Shown: positions 25,759 through 36,100 of the stretch, piece after piece
How positions within the stretch are numbered: the stretch's first letter is position 1
How the letters are laid out: the number at the start of each line of letters is the position of its first letter
Source of the DNA: Paragordius varius
Lineage: Eukaryota; Nematomorpha
DNA length: 64,000 bases
Assembly: GCA_964247055.1 (NCBI GenBank)
Contig: OZ176052.1
Location: 8,866,001 to 8,930,000 of the forward strand
Reading direction: 5' to 3'
Program-made: the position numbers and the translations under genes
The notes under the pieces: generated by a model
Told to the model about the DNA's origin: nothing
The model's database searches: none
What the model saw: the letters and a program-made list of their open reading frames with translations, nothing else

Positions 25759-28700
25759 TTATTCTTTTCTGTCAGTTTCCAACACCTTTCCATTTATTGT
25801 TTCTTTTGGAGTCTCAGTTATCTTTTTGCCATTTATAGCTGCTGTCTTGCCAGCAGTTGTATCAGGTATGGGAGGGGGAATAAAATATTTGGGATATTTG
25901 ACATACCATTCATTGAATAAATCATGTGATAGTTTTTGGTCTCCCCCCTTTTTATCCTTTTTATTATTTGATGTGAGATCATTAGGTGTTGCATTCGTGT
26001 CAATACTGGTAACTTTGTCTCTCAAAGGGCGTTTTCCCTCCAAATTCTTTGGGTTAAAGAAATGCGTCGTAAAATATTCGTAAAGATTAATTAAACAGTA
26101 GGAGTCTAATGCGGCATAATAGATTTGTGCATCACGTAATGGTCTTTGAGACCAATCAGATTGTTGTTCCGTTTTATCTAAACATTTGCCAAAACACCAA
26201 TGTATTAGTTGAGATAATCCTTTGCATGGGCACAAGGGTAGTAGGGATAAAGAGGGATCAATCGCGCCCATTTTATATCTTGAGCGTCTTTTTCCTTTTC
26301 GTACATTGTTTTGTGGAGTCATTGTAGACGTGACTTTATTTGTTCCATTAGTTAATGGCTGCATTGTGGCATCCTGAGTATTTTTTGTCTGTTGAGGTTG
26401 AGGTGTAGGTGTTGGTATTGGCAATTTCGGATCATAATAATATGGTAATAGATTGGCTTGAAAGTGTTGTTTTACCAATATCAAGTCTAAAATGTTTTTC
26501 ATGGATTTGATAGAAACGGTAGTATTAATTGTATCTGAGTAGTTAATGTTATTATGATTATGTAAATCAAGGACATCATCATTTAGATTCATTCGTCCAA
26601 ATTGAGCTTTGATTTTTGGGGAGGCTTCGAGTTTTAAAAACTCTTGTACCATATTTGTGATACGAGTCAAATCTTCCATAATACTAAAACCAAGTTTCAC
26701 AACATTTTTATTACCAAGAACATCCGACATAAACGTCATCCAATGTTGTTTCAATTGTTTAAGTTCTTGAGGTGTATATCCATTATATTGACATAATTCA
26801 ACCATATCGATTAAAAACACTACGCCATGAGTCGATATTTGTAAAAGGGATATATCCGGTAATGTTCCTAGCGGATTGACAGGGACCCATTCACAATCAA
26901 GCCCTATTATGCGGATATTCTAATATAATATATATTAAATTAGTTGCATGCCGAAAACTATACTCTTAACCCTTTAGTTATTAAGGCATTCTATCAATTT
27001 ATAACCGTTACAAAAACATACTTAATTAAATATAGAGGAATAAAAACATAATATTTTTAATTTTTTTCACTATGCATTAAATATCAAACAGGTATAGCTC
27101 AACTTTCAAACCATTTTTCAAAAAACAAATTTAATACAGTAAAAATTGAAATTATACGGAGATAACGTAAAAATATAAGACAAATATTTTTTTCAAAAGA
27201 CCGTTGTGCCTTTTTAAACTTGTTATGTCAAATACAACTTATTGTTTTAAATTTCATAAAAGGAAATAGAGATATATATAAAATCAGGGTTAAAAAAAGT
27301 TTGGTTGTCAATACTTGTCTTTATATTTTTACGTTTTGACTGTAAAATTTAATTATTACTGTAATTATTGTAAATTAAATAGTAATGACGCCGCCTAGAC
27401 CATTCTTCCGATAAATTGATAAAAGAAGTCTTTTGAGCGAAAATGTTATAGTTTATTTTGCTAACATTTATCATATTTTTAAAATTAAGCATTGATGATA
27501 TATGGATAAAAAAATAATTTAACATATTAAATCTAAGTTTTAAGTTTATAGCTATCAAACCTTGTTTAATTTAAAAATTTGACAAATGTTACAAACTCGT
27601 AAATACTGTCATAAATTTTTTCAACCAAACATGGAGCAAAAATATAAATTTAGTTATGAATGTTTTATTGGTGATTGTATAGAGCGTGTTATCTACTTAG
27701 CCATATTTTTTATTATTTAATACATTTTTCATTACATTTGTTTATCATAATCCCCAATCTTACGTAAGGAAAAAAATTACGGCCTTTTTCACAAATTGAC
27801 AGTTTTTTTGTATAAAACATTGTCACTTTATATATTTACACCTTATATATTCAAAACTTAACTGTAAAAAAATAAGCTAATTCACATATTCTTTTGATTC
27901 CAAAAAAAAATAATTATCTTACATTAGATGTAAGGTAATCCATCATAAGTTTAAAGGCAGGGATGTGGTCGACCCATCTTATAGCTGTTTTGGGTAAATG
28001 CATTTCATAATACTGAGTGTGTTTTGGAGTAATTTGCAATCGATTAAACGGTTTATACAAATGAACATTTAATGTTGGTTTTCTATATCTCCTTACCGAA
28101 TGCAAACTTACGTGAGAAGCTCTGTTCATTTTCATATGGTATGTAACCTATATATATATCACAGTATTTTTGTTTACGCAATGAAATTATACATTAATTT
28201 AAAATAAAATTTGAAAATTGCATAAGATTAATACTGGACAGCAAATAAATACGAAAAATTTTATTGGGGATTGGGTTTGCTCGTTCTAATGCTAGCTAAG
28301 ATTTCGTTTCCATTTTTTTTAAATTTACAGACTCATATTTTTTTGATATAATGAATTTTCGGTTGTAAAAATATTTAAGAAAATAGAGTATATTTTCAAA
28401 ATCAAATATACTTTAATTAACAAGATTAAAGACGGTTTCTACATAAACACACTATTTCCCTGTATAAAATATTAATTGTGTTGAAATATAAAAATTATTT
28501 AAAAGTAATGGGCATTTTTTGATCTTTTGAATAGCCTGTCAAATATCTAAATAAAAACATTTAAGTACCGGTTTGTAAAAGATATTAAGAATTATAGTCT
28601 TTGTTTTTAATAAAATTGGGTATGACCGCTGTGTTTTCAAAAACATAGAATAAAAAATTTAAAATATTATGAAAATAATAATCATGATTTTAAAAAAAAA

Positions 28701-30140
28701 GATATTTAAATTTTGACTCGAGTAAAACCAAATTTTGTTAGTTAACGTTTTGTTTAACTCGATTATAATGTGTAGTCAAATTAAAGAATATAATATATAT
28801 TTAAAAAAAAACAACTTACTTGTTTGTCATGATAAAATGATGGGAACAACTTAAGTTTCCAATATAAAGCATAATATGTATCCTTATGCATAGCATTGAT
28901 ATATTGTATGCAATATTCAGGGTAATGGTCAAAGTATAGTTTTACCTATTATAAAAATAAAAATTCTACAAACTATAGATAGCCATATTTTACTTTTTGG
29001 TTAGAATAAATAATTCAATCAATATGTTTGAACGAACTTTTTTGGATGTTACAATGCGATTGAATAATTGTAAATATTGAGCATTAGACTAATCGTTTAT
29101 TTAAGTTTGCAATTATGATATTAGTTTACTTATTATGACTGATAAAGGAATTTATTAGAGGACAGACGAATCTTTATTTTTTGACTGATTAAAAGGCCAG
29201 TACTTTTGAATATATAAAAAAATTAAAATGACAATATTTTATAAATAAAATATCATATTTTTTTAAATTAAATAAATTAGTTGGGGAAGTTTCTTATTTT
29301 ATATTGACCTTCATATAAGTGTTGTGAAAACTTAGGTCAATTACAATGTAAAGCTGATTTGTTCTTTCTCTTTAAAAATTTTATTAACATTATGTTGGAA
29401 GATACAAAAAAGAAATATAAACTTCAATTAACTTAAAATCAAATATTATACATGACTGTATTTTACAAAAAAATATTTGTCAACTTTTTTTTAACAAGAG
29501 GGTTATTCAAAAGTCTGTGGCCAATAACTATAGAGCGAAAAAAGTTCAAGAGCGTGTGTAAATAAAAAACAGCAAAAAGTTTTTTAACTGTTTTATAGAT
29601 CTGATTATTAGATTTTAAGTCGCTTAATCAGATACCGAACACAATTAAACCACTATCATTCCACGGCAACTTGATATAATCAAAAAAAAATGATTTTAAT
29701 TAGAAAATAAAATAACCAGTTCGTAATCGTAATACTGTTGATTGATATTCAAAATATAATAATAGGAATTCATAATTTTTTGCATCCGTAATTTAGGAAA
29801 TATTTCTAATAATTATAAATAAATAAACCTATCGATTGATTAGTAATTTTAATCATATAGAAAATCATTTCTTTAACAAATGATTTATTGAGAAATTTTG
29901 AATAAGGGTCAAAACAGGAAGGTTTGTCATCATAGAACGAATAAAAATGTTGCAAAAGATGTGTATGATGACATTTCTTAGATCTTATAAATTCTTTAAC
30001 TAGACCTTTTTGCTTAGGATCATTAATAAGATTGATAAAAATATCCTAGGTATAAAAAATACACTTACTAAAAAAGCCGTAAAGTCTAAATTCTGATTAC
30101 AAATATCTTTGAAGACAAATTTTTGAATTGTTTCAGTCAT
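25759..30140 (-). CDS. EXD3: EXD3/mut-7-like DEDDy 3'-5' exonuclease
   Basis: Exons (minus): 30140-30069, 30045-29829, 29527-29496, 28945-28820, 28147-27923, 26919-25759; 610 codons. Exons 1-4 give the helical N-terminal region, with LLNNPLVKLYFDHYPEY aligning to LLLQDKVALVERYVAGFPDL of human EXD3. Exon 5 gives YYEMHLPKTAIRWVD. Exon 6 holds the exonuclease: motif I IIGLDCEWVPV (D and E), motif II VVKLGFSIMEDL (D), motif III YYAALDSY (Y and D), preceded by LDKTEQQSDW, which the human protein shares. All DEDDy catalytic residues are present. A P/Q/T/K-rich insert of about 70 residues separates motifs II and III. The C-terminal Mut7-C domain of human EXD3 is absent. Intron 1 is 23 nt; the 32-nt exon at 29496-29527 is the least certain join. 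Role: RNA trimming, in small-RNA pathways in known relatives. Its start faces PNPT1 across 9 bp. Confidence 0.85.
27136..27362. mobile_element. MITE in an EXD3 intron (ACAGTAA...TTACTGT family)
   Basis: Inverted terminal repeats of about 55 bp: ACAGTAAAAATTGAAATTAT, then CGTAAAAATATAAGACAA on the left, with the complement on the right (TTGTCTTTATATTTTTACG...TTACTGT). The same terminal sequence, including the inner CAAAAGACC, recurs at 50688-50949. Non-coding; it lies in the intron between the exons ending at 27923 and starting at 26919. Confidence 0.7.
30046..30068 (-). other. 23-nt spliceosomal intron in EXD3
   Basis: Starts GTAAGTG and ends ACCTAG on the minus strand, with a T-rich middle. 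Its length is not a multiple of three, so it must be removed to join MTETIQKFVFKDICN...TAFL to DIFINLINDPKQK. The donor is close to the metazoan consensus. Confidence 0.75.
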
Positions 30141-30149
30141 TTGATACAC
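30141..30149. promoter_or_regulatory. 9-bp spacer between divergent EXD3 and PNPT1 start codons
   Basis: The EXD3 ATG (minus) ends at 30140 and the PNPT1 ATG (plus) begins at 30150. Any promoter for either gene must lie within the coding or intron sequence of the other, or the 5' ends must overlap. On the plus strand TTGTTTCAG ends at 30136, 13 nt before the PNPT1 ATG, and would serve as a 3' splice (possibly trans-splice) acceptor. No TATA box or initiator can be assigned with confidence. Confidence 0.6.
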
Positions 30150-33100
30150 ATGCTCACGTTTCGTGGTTTAAATTTCAAATTTTTTAGGAAGCTCAATGTG
30201 GGACGCAAGTTTGATATGCCTTTAATCTGTCAAATAGTTTTGAAATATCTACAGGTAAATTAGCCAAATTAGCAGAAAGTTCAGTTGTTGTTAAGGTACA
30301 TGTTACTAATTAATTTTAGTTGGGTGAAACATCAGTAATGGTGACAGCGATATCGAGCAAAAAGCCAAATCTATCCGCACAATTTTTGCCTTTAACCGTA
30401 CTTTGTTAGTTAATAATTTAGGTTGATTATAGACAAAAAGCAGCCGCTGGCGGACGCATTCCTACAAATTTTTTGAGGCGAGAATTAGGAATATCGGATA
30501 AAGAAATATTAACTAGTCGTATGATTGACCGTTCTATACGGCCAATGTTTTATCCTAATTATTTTTATGATACACAAGTTAATTAACTTAAAACTATTTA
30601 GGTTGTGTGCAATCTTTTAGCTGTTGACGGTATTAATGATCCTGATGTTGCATGTATTAATGGTGGTATGCTTTTAGTACACTTTTAATAATCGGCTATT
30701 GTTTTCTTCCCTATATTTTATCAATCGTTACATACAACTCAACAATAAAATTTTATTTCATTTTAATTGACAGTAAATAGTAGAAATGATTTTTTAAACT
30801 GTGAAAAATTAATATACAGATGTATATTGCAGATAAAACTTTTTTCTATACTCATTTATATAATTTTTTGATAGGAAGGTTTTTTTACTTAATGTTTCTT
30901 TTTTTATTCTTTAAGCGTCCGCAGCCATAAACCTATCAACAATTCCTTGGTTTGGGCCTGTAGGTGCTGTCCGGCTTTCCTTGATTGATGGGGAAATCGT
31001 AGTCAATCCCACCAGGAGGGAACAATCACTCGCCAATCTCAATCTTGTTTTAGCTGGCACGCTAGGGAACAAAGTAGGTTTGTTCCCAAAAAATGCATTT
31101 TTACTACAATTTAAGTCCCACTTTTGTCGCAAATTTAAACATAATATCTATTCAGGGGGATTTTTACAATAGATGTGGCATACTAGGGAACAAAATAGGT
31201 TTGTTTTGAAAATTGCATTTTATAATAACGCAAATTTTCAAATAAGACTCAAACGCATTGCTATTTCTGCGTTAAATATTGCTAGATAGCATACACAGTA
31301 CAGGAAAATACTACTGGCTTTAAAGTTGATGTTTTTGTTTTTTGATATAAGCCTGTTTGTGCCTTGCTGTATTTGTATTTGATAATATCCATTGAAAAAC
31401 TAACACTGAATTTTTACTCTTACTGTACTTTTAAAGAGGAATACATGTGCGCTAATGATGATTTTTCCATTATTATGCCCTATATTATTTGACTTATGTT
31501 TTTTCCCCTTTTTTAGTAAATTTTACTGTAGTATTTATAATATCTTGAAATTTTCCATCATTAAATATAAATATCCAAAATTTGAACCACATAAAAGAGT
31601 TGCGATATATATATTTTTAAATCTAATATTTAACCTTACCTTTGCATATTTTTTCATCATAAATGCAGTCCTTTTTGGCCGTTCCACTAATAAGCGTATT
31701 GGTTCATATAGGAGTCGGCAACCTTTTTGGGACTGCCGACTATTTTAATAATATTTATTAAGCAAACGGCATATTTAAATTATAAATGTTACTTTTATCA
31801 ATTATAAAATTTAAAATAAATTTTTTTAAATAATTAAATCTCATTTCAATACGTTGAATTACTCTAAGTGCAAATAAACTAACCTGTTCATTTCATATAT
31901 TTTCATTAACTCTTTTTTAATACATTTTATAAAAATAATTATTAATTTTGAATTATATTAGACGTTTTGATCGAGTAAATATTCATAATACTGGTCTCTT
32001 TAATATTTGTTCAATTCTGTCATGGATTGAGATTTTTTATATATTTACTTTCATGTCTAATTGGTGACTCAAATTAATATTTTCCAAGTATTTATAATAT
32101 TTACGAATTAGACATAGTATTCTTAATCACCACTAACAAATTCTCGGTTTTCTCCTTCATATATTTTATCAATTCACTCAGAAAACATATATTATAGTGA
32201 TTTTCCATTCTTGGTCTATTGGGAATCCCTATACATAACTGATCATTATCGGTTTTTCTTGATGTTTCTATTATTGCAGATATTTCTTACCGATTCAGAC
32301 GCGATCAATCACTCTTCTAAGTTTAATATGTTTTTCGCTAAAATCTTTTCATTTTTATTGGTTTATATTATATAAATGCACATTCATATAAGAAATAAAA
32401 ATTATTTTCATTATTACCCACATATTTTATATATGCAGTAATGTTGGAGGGTTTTGGTGACGAAATACCCCTACATGACATTATGCGTGCCATAAAAACG
32501 GGACTTAAAGAAATACACGGAATCATAAAATCGATTAATCAATTAACCCAAAAATTTGGGAAAGAGAAAAAAAGTTGCCCTCTTGAATCCTCAAAAATAA
32601 TGCAATCATCAACATCTTTGCCTGTATTGGAACAGGAAGCAGCATTGAACACAAAAAAGAGCGATGTTGAGATTCGGAATGATATAAATTCTTATTTGGT
32701 ATAAAGTTTTTGAAATATGTACTCCATGTGTGATCAAATTAATATATTTTTTATTTTTTTTGCTTTGATTTTTGAAGAAAAAGTTATAAATGCTTCAATA
32801 TAATCTTAATCTTTTTCACTTTTAATGTATAAATTTTATATTACGGCAATAGGTTTCTTGTAAATTTAATTTATATAAGCTTTGATAATGAAATATATAA
32901 ATATATATAATGCGTATATATTGTTAATTATGAACGATTATTATTTATTTAAAAATTTAATTTATTGCCTTGTTTTATTTTTATTTTCCCCCAATTTTTT
33001 TTTATTAAACGTCAATTTTTTCAACAAATCGCAGTTCTTACACTGTGTTATTTTTTTGGAAAAAAATATATATTTTTACTAAATTAATTTTTTTGGTTCA

Positions 33101-36100
33101 TAGGACACCGATTATAAAGAACAACTTTTAACCATACTTACGAATCATAAGCTAGATAAACAGCAAAGAGATGTGGAACTCACCAATTTTCGAACATTAG
33201 CTAGTGATGCTATTAATTGTAATTATTCTATTTTAACAGTCAAAAATTGATAATATTTAAAAGAAAAAGCCTATCATTTTTTTAAATGATAACCTTTTTA
33301 ATCCTTTTATTCTATCTAATTTATATGATTACGTTTGCGAAATGTATGAAGGTGTAACTTTTTTATCAGTAATCTGGGTATATATAAAAACTAAGGAATA
33401 AAACTTTTTTTACTTGTGTTAAACAAGCATAATATTTACTGTACTATAGCAAAATATCCAAATACGGAAAGTAATACCGTTTCTCAGTCTGTTAACATTT
33501 TTGTCAAAGATCAATTTCGACAAATGATTTTAGAGGATGGATTAAGGTATAAAATCATTAAATTTTATCATATTTAATATTTTTTAAATTAGAGCTTTTT
33601 ATCTTTTTGATTTGTGTATTTTTAAAGTGTAATGAAATATAATTTTATTTTATATATTTTATTTTATTTCATTCCGCCATTCTTTATCTAAAAAATGTGA
33701 AATGATGAAAATATTAGTTATTTTTCCGTTAATTAGATTGGTTTTTATTAAATTCATAACTAATTCTTGTTTTGTAATATCCATAATTCTTGGTTATGTT
33801 GTCAATAGTATAATAGAGTTTGATAAAATATTTTTTGAATACTTTTATTATATAAAATAAAATTAAAGATTATTTTTTCCATTTTTTATACTTTATGGAA
33901 TGGTATTACTTGAAAATTTTATGTTTTGGTTTTGCAATTAAATATTCGATAATCAAGCTTTTATTAACTGCCAATCCTTATTTAATTCATGGATTTTGAA
34001 AATTAAGACATTAATATATATTTTTTAGTTATACAACTATATAAATTCAATTAATAATTTTAATATGTAATATTTAAATTATCGTAAAATGTCATGTTTT
34101 ATTTTTTAAAAAAAATAATAATATAAAGGGTAGACGGGAGACAATTGGATGAAATAAGGAATATTGAATGTGAAGTTGATTTATATAAACCGTTACATGG
34201 GTCAGCACTCTTTACAAGGGGACAAACACAAGTTCATAGTTTTCTCCAATTATTTAGGATAACTATTTTGATTTTTTTTCAATTAACTATTTTGATTTTT
34301 TTTTAAAAAAATTAAAAAAAAATCAATTTGTAAAAAATTTATTTTTTAGGTTTTATGCACTGTTACGTTTGATTCACTTGATGCCGCTTTTAAATCAGAT
34401 CCCATTTCAATTCTTACAGGGTATTAATGAATTATCTAATATTTATACATAGAGCTATCAAAGAAAAGAATTTTATGCTACATTATGAGGTAAATTTATA
34501 CTAAAATATTTTGTTTTATTTATTATTTTACTATTATTTGCAACCAAAAGGTTTATTTTTTAATCTTATTTGTTAAAGTGTTGTCACATGATGCGTAATA
34601 AATAACTTATACTTAGTCAATTGATTTTAATAATTTTGGCGTTTTTCATGACTTTAACCAATTAAATTGGTGTTAATTCGTAATGACAGTGTATTGTTTT
34701 CAAAAGTAAGGTTTTTATGGGATCTTTAGAATGCACCATCTATAAGTTGAGGCGAGGTTTTAACTTTTAATACTTTTTATCCGACATAAATAAATTTAAA
34801 AACTGCGCAGTTTTTCCATTATCACTGGCAGTCCTGGATAGGCGAATGTTAAAGCTTTCACCCGTCACGATTTTATTTAAGTCCATATCCTTTGATAATA
34901 AAGGAAAAATGAGACTATAAAGTGTAAATATAAGCGTAAAATCATACAACTCATATATGTGTGAATGTACATTTGCTCATATTTAGTTTCCCCCTTATGC
35001 CACGAATGAAATTGGGAAAGTTGGTTTTGTGGGCAGAAGGGAGCTTGGACACGGGGCTTTGGCTGAGAGAGCGCTCAGAGCAGTTTTACCTGCAAACAAT
35101 GATTTCACTATACGGCTTACTTCGGAGGTCCTAGAATCTAATGGTATTTCATTATGCTTTAATATAATTTGATTCTATGTAGTTTATATGGAATGTACTT
35201 GTGTAATTATATAAAGGGTATTTGAGGTTTATTTTGTTAAAAAAAGTGCTGGTTACTATATTTAAATTATTTCTCTTACATAATATAAAGCTGCTAATTC
35301 CCCCCTTAGTTTTCGAAACCCAAAAATCTAATCAGCTCTTATTTTTATTATGTTTTCCACAAATGTGATTTTATATAGTTATAATTTTATAAAATTTAAT
35401 TTAACGTAAATGATTTTTTAAAATCTAAACTTCATTTCGGAAAACGAATATAGTATAAAAATTATCTATTTTAAAACTTACAACTTTTTTTTTATTTTGC
35501 CTAGGGTCCTCATCAATGGCTACTTGTTGTGGAGGTACATTAGCTCTTTTAGATGCTGGAGTTAACATTACTAATTCTGTTAGTGGGGTAGCTATAGGAT
35601 TAATTACTGATTATACCTCTAATAATATTCAATCTAATAATTCTTTTGATCAATCATTATCCAATGATCAAACAACACCAACTTTTACGAAATATCGTGT
35701 GCTAACCGATATTCTTGGCATCGAGGATTACTATGGGGATATGGATTTCAAAGTTGCCAGCACTAAGAAGGGAATCACATCTCTGCAAGTAAATATAGTT
35801 TTAAGATTTTTATTGATGAAATTAATCAACAATTAAGCAGAATACAAGTTTATGTTTTTGTTAAATGACGAATTCAAAAATTAGTCAAGTTTTAATTAAA
35901 GCACAAATGTCATCTAATGCGATCTCCATTTAATAACTTATTTGAATAGTTTTTATTATTTCGAATCAATATAATTAATTGTTTGTAGTATAATTTAATG
36001 TCTTTTGACCTTGTTGTAATATTATATACACGGATACAAAGATATATAATTGTTTTAGGTAACTGACATTAAATGCGATAGTTTTATTATTGAAAAATGA

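Noticed and set aside
28088-28112. Possible 14- or 29-nt intron in EXD3 exon 5 (GTAAGG...GATATAG)
   Set aside because: Reading straight through in phase 0 from the acceptor at 28147 gives an open, alignable protein, and removing either segment introduces a stop soon after.
31697-31745. Hairpin GTCGGCA...TGCCGAC, resembling a hAT end (AGGAGTCGGCAACC)
   Set aside because: No partner end or target duplication was found, so it is not called as an element.
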